From Plasmodium coatneyi (Eukaryota > Apicomplexa > Aconoidasida > Haemosporida > Plasmodiidae), in the NCBI RefSeq assembly GCF_001680005.1, contig NC_033565.1:1159501-1223500 (forward strand): a stretch of DNA of 64,000 bases. The letters run 5' to 3'. Shown piece by piece: positions 1-11,007 of this stretch. Position numbers and translations under genes: made by a program. The notes beneath the pieces are model-generated. The model did not search any database. It worked only from the letters and a program-made list of their open reading frames with translations, and was not told where the DNA came from. How positions within the stretch are numbered: the stretch's first letter is position 1; every line of letters begins with the position of its first letter.

Positions 1-1835
1 TTATTACTTTGTACAGAAGGTAAGCGATTGCTGGTAGGCTTACAATGGGAAGTGCAGAGGAAACTGCTGCAGTAGTGGTGGTGCTACTCCCTGGAGTATC
101 GGTATCTGCTGCAAGGATGGATGCGCCCTGCTCATCGCTGGATAATTGACCATCTAGCGTTTCACCTGACAATTCGCCGTCCACCTTAGGGTTCACATTA
201 GGAGACAACGCGTGACCCTTAGCATTGAGTTCCTCTTCGACCTCATCTTCGTCTTCCTCCCCTTCCTCTGTATCTATAACACCATCCTCACTTCCCAGAA
301 ATTCGTCTTCACCCTCCACATACTCCGGTTCATGTTTAGCGGTGCATGTTAGTTTCGGTAGTTCCTCTGGTGGCCACGGTTTACACGTACTGTTACCTGC
401 CCAGTATTTACTTCTAAATTCAGTACAACACTTATCAGTACTACTTCCACAAATAGTACATAATTTTTCATATGCTGATTTAACTTTTTCCAGTTGTCCC
501 TTATATTGTACACTATTAGAATCTATCTTACATTTCGAGTCCCCTTGCCAAGCATTAATGTTATAATTGTAATCGAAAAGTACTTTGCACTCTGGGAAAA
601 CATATTGGCCAACATCGTCGTACAATTTATTGAATTCATCCTTACATTGGTCATTCGGTAGTTGATCGTAAATTTTCTTCATGGCAGTCGGAAAATTACT
701 GCCCGTACTCAATTTCTCCCTCACTTTATCTCCTAACCAGTAATAAAAAAAATAACAGGGTATATTATTATCGGACTCTTCTTTCCTTAATTCACACGCA
801 TAACAATAGGGGTCCATAATTTCCTCGGCAGAAATACCATTCTTCGTGTGCATATTTAGTACCAGCTGCAAATCCCCCTTCTTCTTGCAGCATTCAGGAA
901 CTCCTTCCTCTCCACCACACCCTATGCCTTGTTCCAGCAGCTGGTACATGAATGCGGAGGGTACTTTAACTGAGTCAACCCCATCCTAAAAGTGTAAAAT
1001 TAGTAAATAATGGAACATATAGATGGATGTTCTTACGTGCTCTCTCACTCTTCTTCATTATATAATGGGCAGGAGTGTTACATATATATGTGTACACACT
1101 ACTGTGTTAGTCACCCCTAAATGATAGGAGGTTAACCGTTAATACTCCCGTTGATGTCCCCACTGATGCAACTTCCTCTTCCAATTCCGAAGCACAATTC
1201 AAATGTAATATTTTTTCATACTTCCCCTTTAATGTACTATTAAATTCTTGACAATATGAATCAGAAGTAGTACTACTAGGGACACACATACTCTTCAGTC
1301 CGTTATATGCTTCCTTTGCTCCTTGCAATTTTTTCTTTAACTTTGGACATAGAGCCGATTCAATATGCCGAAGATTCGCCTCCAGTTTATTATAGTCGTA
1401 ATACCAATCAAACAGTTCTTTAGCCTTTTCGAACTTGTCTTTCCTAATATCATCATATATATCACTGCAACTCCATTCGGAGTTGATTTTCCGCAGTGCA
1501 TCATGAACAAGGGAGATGGCATAGATGAAATTAGACTCTTTGATTTTTCCCTTTATTTGGTCACCAATCCAAAAATATAGTAAATTACAACGTTGACCAT
1601 AGTGCTCATTGTCATTTTCCTCCATGTTTAATGCATAACAGCAAGCATTTACAATTTTATCGGCACAATCTTTATTTTTACTCCGTAACCATCTTAATTC
1701 TGTTCCTAATTTTGTCTCTATTTCTGGTTTCCTATTTTGTTTCCTATGAAGATTACAATGTTCTTCGCCCTTGTCGAACTCAGCATATATTTTCTCTGTG
1801 GGCAACATATTTGGACCCATCCCCCAAAAGTACAT
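1..1835 (-). CDS. KIR/PIR variant antigen gene, two PIR domains, 3' end outside window
   Basis: Member of the Plasmodium interspersed repeat (PIR) family, called KIR in P. knowlesi; the family is exposed on or exported into infected red cells. Two Cys-rich PIR exons are visible. The first (1835-1146) has the family signatures YFWIGDQIKGKI and FDWYYDYNKL. The second (985-8) has FFYYWLGDKVREKL and VLFDYNYNINAW, then an acidic Glu/Asp stretch, then the transmembrane segment ALPIVSLPAIAYLLYK, ending at a GTAATA donor at 7-6. Both exons are phase 0 at the joint, and the intron 986-1145 (160 nt) has a TTTTAG acceptor. The cytoplasmic-tail exon must lie left of base 1. The 5' end is uncertain. ATG at 1835 is possible. 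Alternatively, a small exon 1968-2001 (MKGENGTTRTA) with a GTTACT donor joins in phase to an acceptor at 1797/1796. The family call is firm; the exon joints are inference. Confidence 0.85.
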
Positions 1836-2001
1836 AATTCATATAGGAAGTGGAATACATGGGTTTGTGCTCCTGCTTACATGCATTCCTTTGTATTATT
1901 ATTATTTCAATGTGTGTATACGTAATAATGTGCGCATAATGTTTATTTATTTCAAATATAAAGTAACCTGCGGTTCTAGTGGTGCCATTTTCCCCCTTCA
2001 A

Positions 2002-3282
2002 TTATATATCCTTCTTCTGTATATATAACGAACAAGCACACTCCATCCCCTTTTTTTATGTTGTAAGAAGGGAAAATTTGTTCCATTCTATATATATATA
2101 TATAACATGTGCATACATGCAGCACAGCACTACCCCTTTTCACACCCACCATATTCCCTTCCTACATTCCTTTTAGATTCGTTCACTACAGTATGATATG
2201 ATAGTTCTCCGTACCGCTATTCTTTGAGGACATTGTAGAACATTAAACTATTATTATGTTTATTACACGCACGCATGCTCCCCTATTACATTGTACACGC
2301 ACACATGCTTCCCTTTATTATGTACATATATAGAGGAAAAGGGGCTTGTACAACTGCCTTTCTTCTTTAGAAAAAATTTAAGCATGTGAAATTTACTCTA
2401 TGTTCTATTTTGCTATTCTTAAATGGAAAGGGGGGCGTTGGGGGTGGAAGATTGTTAGGTGGTCGGTGGGTTGTTAGATCATTAAAGTATTGTTAGAACA
2501 CATATATATATTGTGTGGTGCAATGCACAGTTCATATATGCATATATGCATATATGCAGTTCTTATGCATATGTGCATTAGGAGCACCTTCCTTCCACCC
2601 CTAACAACCTTCCTTCCTCCATACGGGGGTAATGTGGAATGTGGATATTTATTATTAGTACTCATCGGAATAAGCCTTAATTTATAGGTTGAATAAACCC
2701 TACGCATGACAATAACGGGAAGGAAGGGACGGAACTGCACTAAATATTACATATGAACAAAGTTCCTCATGCATTACGCATCCCCCTTTTTATATAGTAT
2801 TGCTGTGCGTTCGTCATACTTTCTCCCATACATGGTGTGGGCGGGAGGGGTGCGCAACAATGACCCTTCTTTCCGCTTATGGTTGATTAGGGCGAGTGTA
2901 ATTACATTTTTACCGCCCCCCTCCCCCTGTTTCATCTCTTCCTTGTTGCCTGTTAAATGGGGACGCCACCCCACCTATACTTCCCTTTATCAGGCCCTAA
3001 TTTATACAATACGAACAGTTCTTATTAGGTGCATGCATTGTGTTCTTGGAGGACCTTACCACTTCCTTCTATTACGCCCTCCTTCAATCCACACTATACC
3101 TTACCTGTTAATGCACCCTTCCTTTCTTCCTTCCTTCCTTCCTTCTTTTTCCCTTTTTTTTTTTTTTTTTTTCTTTTTCTCTTTTTCCTTTTTCTTATAT
3201 TAATACACCCCTCGGGTGTACCCCCCCTGGGGAGTGTAAGTAGCAGGTCATATTGTTGTTCCATAACCTAGAAACCCCTAGG
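2002..3282. other. non-coding AT-rich spacer with microsatellites
   Basis: I find no credible coding exon on either strand. The stretch has AT-rich patches with repeated ATATAT and TATGCATATATGC around 2,500-2,570, a (CTTCC)n run near 3,118-3,145, and a T-rich tract near 3,150-3,190. CCACCCCTAACAACCTTCC, a sequence that recurs through the KIR introns in this window, appears near 2,597. Confidence 0.6.
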
Positions 3283-3545
3283 TCACACACCCTTAACCCT
3301 TCCTTCTAACACACCCTTAACCCTTCCTTCTAACACACCCTTAACCCTTCCTTCTAACACACCCTTAACCCTTCCTTCTAACACACCCTTAACCCTGCCT
3401 TCTAACACACCCTTAACCTTGCCTTCTAACACACCCTTAACCCTGCCTTCTAACACACCCTTAACCCTGCCTTCTAACACACCCTTAACCCTTCCTTCTA
3501 ACACACCCTTAACCCTTCCTTCTAACACACCTAACCCTTCCTTCT
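3283..3545. repeat. 24-bp minisatellite, about 11 copies
   Basis: Tandem array with a 24-bp unit that reads ACACACCCTTAACCCTTCCT plus TCTA. A C/T to G change (CCTTCC versus CTGCC) separates two sub-variants in the middle copies. A frame through it gives an 8-residue periodic peptide, which I treat as an artefact. It is followed to about 3,842 by looser C-rich repeats (ACCATCCCTTCCTTCTCCTT, ACCTACCACCCCTAACAACC). Array and looser repeats together lie directly before an orphan KIR tail exon, so they are probably its former intron. Confidence 0.9.
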
Positions 3546-3842
3546 AACACACCTAACCCTTCCTTCCTCCTCCTTAGACCATCCCTTCCTTCTCCTTAGA
3601 CCATCCCTTCCTTCTCCTTAGACCCGTTCCTCTCCATGTTCCTTAGAACTCCTTCCCTCCTTATACCCTTCCCTTCCTTCATTAGAACCTCCTTCCTTAG
3701 ACCCTCCTTCCTTCCACCTACCACCCCTAACAACCCTCCTTCCTTGCACCAACCAACCTAAGAACCATTCTTCCACCTACCACCCACCTAACACAACCTT
3801 CCTTCCACCTTACCATCCTAACACAAACTTCCTTCCGTTCAG

Positions 3843-4142
3843 TATAAACCATGGTCTTCTTGGTTTGGTAACCACTCTTCTGGAAGTGGAGGAGGAAGGA
3901 GCAGAAGAAAGAAAAGATCAAGCCAACAACAATTTGACGAATTAACAGAAACTTCCACAGTGGACTTCACAGGAAGTTCGGAAACAGGTTCCACATTTGA
4001 TCCCATTACAGTACGCTCTGCTGATGCGTACACAAGATCGTCAACAGGACCACCTACCAGACGTGGAAGAACAGGAGCACGAACAGGAACAAATAATATT
4101 AATACACCTCCTCATCGGAATGTAGGTTACGGTCGTATGTAA
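3843..4142 (+). pseudogene. orphan KIR cytoplasmic-tail exon (plus strand)
   Basis: A complete 3'-terminal KIR exon of 100 codons in phase 0. It is preceded by a pyrimidine-rich CCTTCCGTTCAG acceptor (AG at 3841-3842) and starts YKPWSSWFG. It continues with a Gly/Ser then Arg/Lys cluster (GGGRSRRKKRSS), a Ser/Thr-rich stretch and an Arg-rich end, NVGYGRM, stopping at TAA 4140-4142. The first residues and layout match the tail exons of the other KIR genes here (YTSLFSD and YKPFFLN). No PIR domain or transmembrane exon lies upstream on the plus strand: 2,002-3,842 is repeats and spacer, and everything left of that is a minus-strand KIR gene. It is best read as the remnant of a gene whose 5' part was lost by recombination, although a distant or unassembled 5' part is possible. 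Confidence 0.8.
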
Positions 4143-4898
4143 CACCGTCACTGTGTAACACATTGTGGAATTTAACAGTCATTTGGAATTTTGAATGAGT
4201 GTGTGCCACCTCCCTCAAGAGGGGGAGGGACATAAATAACCATCATAAAGCTTATATGCAGTGTAAGAAAAAAAAAAAAAGAGACATTTTCTTTTTTTCC
4301 CTTTCCTTCCTTACTTCCTTTCTTTCCTTTTTTCCTTCCTTACTTCCTTTCTTTCCTTCTTTCCTTCATTCCTTCCTTCCTTCCTTCTTTCCTTCATTTC
4401 TTCTCTTTCCGTTTCATTTGTACATTTGAATAACTGCATGAAGGGAAGGAGATACTCCCAACGCGGATGCGGAAAAACTTGCTGACCCTCTTCATAAAGA
4501 GTATTTAAAAATGGTGAAAAAAACATTATAAAGATAAAAAAACTATAACAAAAAAAAATTTAATCAACACATTTTAATTCTTCAATAAAAAAAGAAAAAT
4601 TATCCAAACAAAACAAAATAAAGTGGGTAAGAAAAATTTTTTTTTTCACATCCACTTATGTTAATTACACATTGAACATGTAAACACTTCCATGCAATAC
4701 AAAACAAAACAACAAAAAAAAAAAAAAAACGAAAATATATTTACTACACCCTAAAATCAGGAATCTGAACATTGAACCTGTTCCCTAGGAACTCCTTCCG
4801 TAAGAACACTTTCCTTAGGAAGAAAGTCTTCCTCCCTAAACCCGGAATCTGAACTTGGAACTTCTTCCCTAGGAATATCATCCATAGGAACTTGTTCC
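4143..4898. other. 3' flank between convergent KIR tail and SICAvar tail
   Basis: AT-rich spacer with a pyrimidine-rich (CTTCCTTT)n run at about 4,290-4,410 and several A tracts. The part from 4,757 to 4,898 still carries readable SICAvar tail repeats (see the SICAvar gene), but lies past the frameshift-induced stop. Confidence 0.6.
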
Positions 4899-7800
4899 TT
4901 AGGAACGAGGTCTTCCTTCCCTAAACTCGGAATCTGAATTTGGAACCTGTTCCTTAGGAACATCAACCATAGAAACTTGTTCCTCCGGAACATATTCTTC
5001 TTTTATGAATTCCGATCCCATAAACTCTTGAACAAGAATGGTAAAATAATCCTCCTTCGTCGAATTCAGATCCCCTTTTTGACATTCGTCTAAGACTTCT
5101 AAATGAATATCAATAATCATGCGGCGATGCACACCACCACGGCGATGAACGCCCCGTTTTCTTGATCTCTTCGTTCTTCCCGTTGGAGCAGATCTTGGTT
5201 GTTTACGTTTTTTTACTAATGTATATGTATGTGGATCATCTGCCTGGTCGTCCACATTATCAGGGAGTTGTTCTCCTAAGGGGGGAGAATCAGGTATTTT
5301 ATGTACTCTTTTGTGACGTTTTCTTTTTTTACCAAGGAAAAAATACTGCAAGAAAAAGGAGGGAAAAAAATTAATTTTTGGGGTGTGGAATGTTGTTCTT
5401 AAGAACAGAACAGCCAGTATAAAACAGGAGTGAAGTCTTCATCTAAGGTAAAAAAGGGGGAAGGTGTGTTCCTTTTTTCTTCTTTTTTTCTTTTCTTTTC
5501 TTTTTTTTTCTTTTTTTTTTTTTCTTTTCTTTTTTTTTCTTTTCTTTTTTTTTCTTTTCTTTTTTTTTCTTTTCTTTTTTTTTCTTTTCTTTTTTTTTCT
5601 TTTCTTTTTTTTTTTTCTTTTTTTTTTTTTTCTTTATTTTTCTTTTTTTTTCTTTTTTTCTCTTCTTTTTTTCTTTTTTTTTCTTCTCTTTTTCTTTTTA
5701 TTTATTTATTAATTTTTTTTTTTTCTTACTTTCCAAAGCAAAGAACTTATGACAGAAGTACCAATTAAGACGGGAATGGTAGGAAGGTATGGGGTAAGGA
5801 GGTCGGAAGGGTCGTCCATCCCGTCCTAAGACCTCCTTCCTTTTCTTTTTCCTTCCTTCTTTTTTTCTTTTCCTTTTCCTTCCTTCTTTTATTCTTTTCT
5901 TTTCCTTTCTTCGTTTTCTTTCCTTTTCTTACCTTCCAAAGGAGATAACTCATAGCAGACATACCAAGGAACACAGGAGTGGTAGGAAGGTATGGGGTAA
6001 GGTGATCAGAAAGGTTGTCAATCTTGCTAACAACTGAGGCAGCAGTAGGTGGCGATATTCCTTTTGTTGTTGCTCCTGTTGCTCTTGTTTGTGCTGGTGG
6101 ATTATTGGATGGTTTCCCTGGGGGAGGTGGACCTTGTGGTTTGTTACCACCTTGTTGTGGTGGTGGAGGAGGGGGGGGTTGTGGTGCTGGACCAGGTCCC
6201 TGACCAGGTCCACCACCACCTCCACTACCATCTTGACTACCATGAGTACTACTTGCGCCTGAAAATTAAGGTAAGTAAGATTGTTACAATGTAATTAAAA
6301 GTTACTACCTTCCGAAAACATTTATTTCTTCCCTTCCCATTAAGAAAGTTCCTTTCTTCCCTTCAGGAAGGTAATATTCCCTTCCTTCCTCCCTTCAGGA
6401 AAGAACCTTCCTCTCGTTCCTTCAGGGAAGGTATTGTTCCTTTCCTTCCTTAGGGAATGTTATTCCTCCCCTTTCCTTTCCTTCCCTTAGGAAGTACATT
6501 CCTTCTTTCGTTCAGGAAAGGTAATGTTGTCCCCCCCTTGGTGGTAAAGTATTGTTCCTTTCCCCTGGAAAATGTCTACTTTCAGTACAGTGTTCACCTT
6601 CCCCAAAAGTGTTTACCTTTTCCTAAAGTGTTCACTCTTATTTCCTTCTATTTATTCCCTAAGGTTCTTACCTGCTTCAGCTCCTGCAGATCCGGAAGGA
6701 GTTTGAGTGTCTGTGTCCTTAGTGCTTGAAGTTTGACTATCATCAGTTGTACCTGGACCTGTAGGAGGACCGGTAGGGAGTTGTGCATTACCTTGTACTA
6801 TATCAACCTTACCCATCTGACTACCTGGTTCACCAACGACACCTCCCCTGTGATCGGCTTCATTTTTCTCATCCAGATCAACAGCGGATGGTGTTGTTGG
6901 CTGATCGCCGTCCAGACTAAGGCATGCTTCAATATCCACACCCTCATCAGCTTCATGGCTGTTACAGTCTACTTTTTTGGGAATTTTCTTGGTATCTGAT
7001 GCTCTACTCTTACCTGTTCCTTGTTGCTCAGGATCCACCTCCTGCACTGCCTTCTTAGGCGTTTTTTCTACGGGTGCTGGTGCAGACTTCGCCACACTTC
7101 CATCTTCTGAGGTAGATTCATTTCTTGCAGCTGAGTCAGGAGGTCGTACTGCTTCTGGTTTGGCAGTTTGTGGGTTACATAAAGTATCTATAGTAGACAG
7201 AGTTGGCTTTATATCTTTATTCTTTTCAAGCTCCCCTTTTATTTCATTCCGACGGCTGCTGTTCTTCTGTCCAATTATAAACTCTGTACAATTGTCCCAT
7301 TTACATTGTTCACATTTACCCCCTGTACATTCCATTGTGCGAAAACTTTCCTCAGCATTGAATGCTTGCATTATAGTGTTTTCGTCTATACACTTCCCTT
7401 TAAGGAGTTCTGCATACACATTTAATATAAAACATGACATAGTTTGTTTAAATATTCTGCTATTTTTTTTGTGCTGATGGTCAGTAGTGCCCTGCGAATC
7501 CTGCGTAATACTATATATATGTTTTAAACCATTAACAATATAATTACATGCCCTTTTATTTGCGCCATCCCTTGTACCGTCTTTTCCTCCAATCCTTTTA
7601 CATTCATCTTCGTCTTCCCCATTCCCCTTAGTCAACGCCTCAGACAGATCTTTCAATACGTCACCCTTAGCGTCATCCCAGGCTGCATCCTGACAATACA
7701 ATGCAAAAGAGAGAGGAAAAAGGGGGGGGGAACATGCAAATATAAGAAGTACTTAAACGAAGACCTTTCTTCTCCTTTCTGTGAAAAAATATATATTCCG

Positions 7801-10800
7801 CCATTGTAATTCTATACAAATTAGACAGCCATGTTCAATATGAATCCTTTCCAAACCTCCCACACTTCTTTGCTCGTCTTGTCCCTTTTTTCCCTGGTCT
7901 TTTGTGTTATTACACATTGAACGCGACTACATAAGGAGTTAAATGTAGAACTTATACCTCGATCTAATTCTTTTTTTTGGCCGTTCTTCTGGAGCATGGC
8001 ATTCAACTTAGGCTCTATTTCCTCCTCTTTCCCGTTATAGTCTATTTTGCACGTTTTATAGTCTTCCCTTTTACAAACTACACATTCCATCTTTCCACCA
8101 TTCTTCTTTCCCTCACACCACTTATCAATGAGCTCATTCCCTTTCTCAAATGCTTGAATTATTGTTTGCTCACTGACCTCACAGGGAGATGTAACGTGAT
8201 CTTTCAACTTATCTGCATAAGCGTTTAGAACTAGGCATAACATGGTTTGTTTGAACAACCTGTTATCTCGGGCCCTCAGTCTAGCGTTCGCATCTTGGTC
8301 CTCTAAATCTTTCTTATCTATCGCAATGTTGTATATGTACTTCAGCCCCTCAGTAATGTATGTACATGCTTTTCTCTCTGGGTCCGTGACTCTTCTACTC
8401 TGCTTCCCTGCATCAATACAGTACGGTGGCACTTCTGTGCTATTTGTAGATATTTTCTTAAACATTTCTGTGGCACTACGATCGATTTCGCCCTGCATTT
8501 CACTCTGTTAATAGAAAGAGGGGAAAGGGAAAGGAAACAAATGTATGCTATGTAATTATGTCCATCCCCCCCTATAATTATTATGTTGTCCAACCCACCT
8601 CCCTATATAATTATTATATGTGCACCGTACTATAATTATTATGTCCACTCCCCCCTATAATTATGTCCTTCCCCCCTACAATTATGTCTACGCCCACTAC
8701 AATTATTATGTGCATCCTATAATTATTATGTTGTCCATCTCCCCATATATAATTATTATATGTGCCCATCCACCCCCTATAATTATTATTATGATGTCCA
8801 TACCCCCATAATTATGTCCACCCTATATGTGTCTATTTTCCCCTGTTCAGTTGGTACAAACTACAATACACGCACACACAAAAAAAAACTGTCCCCAAAC
8901 TGTAATGAAGACAATATATATTGTGCTCCCCTTTTTTTCTAATGAACAACATTGTGTTCCTTTTAATTTTAATGAAGACAATATATATTGTGTTGACTTA
9001 CCCAGGTTGGACTTGTTCCACCGTTGTTCTGATGATATTTATTTGTTACGCATTGTACGCGGGTACATAGGTCAGCTCCAGCGGTAGTGCAGTTTTCACC
9101 AACTGAGGATGGTTGAATTGGTGGTGGGGATCCGGGATTAGTTCCTTGACCAGATCCTTGTCCGGAACTCTGTTCTGTGACCTGTGTAATGACTTCAGAA
9201 ATTTGTTCTAATTCTTCCTTGTCCTCTTTCAATCTTTTCTCGGTCTTTTCAATAATTTGTTTCATTTTTTCTAATTCTGGCGTTTGTGTCACAGCCGCAT
9301 TGGAGCGCCCTAGGCTCTGAGAGATACGTGTATCTACCCACTGTACCCATTTGACACCGGTGGGTACAGCCTCGCACCACTCTAGCTCGCGCGACCCCAG
9401 TTGCTTCCGCAGGAGTTCACTGTTTCTTAATAACTCGGAGATATTATACAACATGTCGGCATCCTCCCTGTATAAAGATGGGAAGGACTTTAGGTCGCAC
9501 TCTTTGTATGTACCATTATTTTCGAAGAACGTTTTCACTTGCTCAACTGCTTCAAATATACCCTGTACCACTTCCCCCGGTATACACAACCCCCGTACAT
9601 ACATTAACCAAATTTTCAACAGGTCACATGGTTCCACATAGTAGCAGCTGCTCCCACCTTTAATGCACTTATTGCCTGTGTACTTTGGATCATGACATTT
9701 AGAAACTATCCATAGGTTCTTTATAAGAACCCTACAGAATTTCTTGTAACCATCTGTCACATTCGCAGTTTTGAAAGTATCATCGTCATCACACAAAGCA
9801 GAAACGTTTTCTACACGGTCATAGTCATAATAATCACTGTTATTTACGGTTAAATTAGAAAATTCCGTTAACCACTCCTCTATACCAACTGCAGGGAAAT
9901 GTAAAATAGCACATGTGTGTGTACACATGACACACACATGGAATTAATTCCTTATCTTTCTTCATATTATATAAAAAAGGGGAAAGGTGAAACATGTAAC
10001 TCCCATAATTATTCCATATAGTGAAGGAAAGGAACATAAGAGAATACCTTCTTCCCCCTGCTCAAATCCGCCCGTGAGACTTTCAGAACACGGGTTCTTC
10101 CTCCTTTCCTTTATTTCTTTTACTTTCTGTACTATTTTCTTCACATCGTCCTTCGATATATCGCCCTTATCATCCAGAAGTTCCTTCAATTGCTCGTCCT
10201 TCTCCTTCCTTCCTAATATTTTCCTAATATTCGCAGTGCTTCCCCGTATGGGAATGCTTGAGTCGTGGATTATATTAGTGTCCGTGACACATTTGTTATA
10301 GTATCGTATCTGTTTTATAGAATTTATTCCACTCGCAATATTTTCAATCCATGGTTCCATTTCTGTGGAAACAAGTCGTTTGCCTAATATTAATTCATCC
10401 AATGGTACTGACTGGCAATTTTCATGTACTCCTTCAATATTGTGCACACCGCTCGTTTCATCTATAATTCCCTTTACATACTGACTCACTTCTTTCATTC
10501 TACAGTGTCCACCAAATAATTTCATGATGGTCACATTGCCCACTACACACCTCAAGTATTTCTCCACATCCAATGCTTCTTTTACTTTCCACCCTTGATT
10601 TATTCGGTTCCCAGGCTTAAATCCATTTATGAAGTAAATTATTCGTAGTAAGGCTTTGCACAGCTCCTTCTTAATAACTGCATTCGTATTTGTCCTATGG
10701 TCCACTGATTCACATAGAAGTTTTACCCTGTCCTCATCATTCTTCAATCGATCCGTCACCTCCTGGAACATTGCTTTCATATCATCCCATATTTTTTGCT

Positions 10801-11007
10801 GTGAATTAAGAAAGGAGAAGTAGTGTACACTCATAAATACACTCTACGTTGTACTCCTACGGGTAAAGTTCCCTTGTGCATGGAACTCTGTGTGGGGGGT
10901 TCTATTCCATCCTTAGCACTCCGTTCCCTTACATTCACAGCATCCTCATTGAATTTTTGCCTATCCCTGAACCATGTTTGTATGACTTTCGCGAAAATGT
11001 TCGCCAT
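4899..11007 (-). CDS. SICAvar: SICAvar variant antigen gene (seven exons, frameshifted tail)
   Basis: SICA antigens are large, antigenically variable proteins on the infected red-cell surface. Exons read by eye: 11007 to 10861 or 10933; 10798-10048; 9888-9002; 8504-7857; 7689-6672; 6258-5933; 5345-4899. Phases agree throughout, giving about 1,400 codons. Exons 2-5 are Cys-rich ectodomain modules with family hallmarks: IWDDMKAMF, LFKQTMLCLVLNAYADKL, and CEQCKWDNC in exon 5 (CVVCKREDY in exon 4). Exon 6 is Gly/Pro-rich, then the membrane segment TPYLPTTPVFLGMSAMSYLLWK. Exon 7 is the conserved inner domain: YFFLGKKRKR, YTLVKKRKQ, MIIDIHLEVLDECQKGD, FMGSEFIKEE. Near 4,917-4,921 one extra base shifts the tail out of frame, and the reading frame stops at 4899. 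The lost tail repeats continue in another frame to 4757. The exon 4 donor (GAG/GTTTGG) and the exon 1 end are the weakest joints. Whether the gene is expressed cannot be told. Confidence 0.88.
5470..5725. repeat. 15-bp T-rich intronic array
   Basis: The intron before the SICAvar cytoplasmic exon holds tandem copies of a 15-bp unit (CTTTTCTTTTTTTTT on the plus strand) that degrade towards 5,720. On the transcribed strand this is a poly-purine tract. Apparent Phe-rich open frames here are low-complexity artefacts. Confidence 0.85.
5730..5825 (-). pseudogene. second, partial copy of the SICAvar transmembrane exon
   Basis: Exactly 32 codons, phase 0 at both ends, bounded by CTTAG at its 5' side and a GTAAG donor (AAA/GTAAG). 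It encodes TPYLPTIPVLIGTSVISSLLWK, a close match to the end of the main transmembrane exon (TPYLPTTPVFLGMSAMSYLLWK). It lies in the intron between that exon and the cytoplasmic exon, and all three are phase-compatible. Its upstream tract on the minus strand is purine-rich, so the acceptor looks weak. It is therefore either a decayed duplicate or a rarely used exon. The main exon's good AATTTTCAG acceptor is absent here. Confidence 0.75.
8530..8830. repeat. intronic TATAATTATTATGTCC minisatellite
   Basis: The SICAvar intron between exons 3 and 4 (8,505-9,001) contains about ten imperfect copies of a 20-35-bp unit built around (C)n-TATAATTATTATG, with TGTCC or TGTGC following. A short direct duplication, AATGAAGACAATATATATTG, occurs at about 8,904 and 8,971 nearer the exon 3 donor. 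Confidence 0.8.

Noticed and set aside
3029..3271. Plus-strand frame upstream of the orphan KIR tail as its membrane exon
   Set aside because: Hydrophobicity comes from a poly-T tract; no LPxIAFxLYK ending or GT donor in phase.
3283..3528. Open minus-strand frame of eight-residue repeats (LEGRVKGV)
   Set aside because: It is the 24-bp minisatellite read in a frame divisible by three; no start context, splice context or family match.
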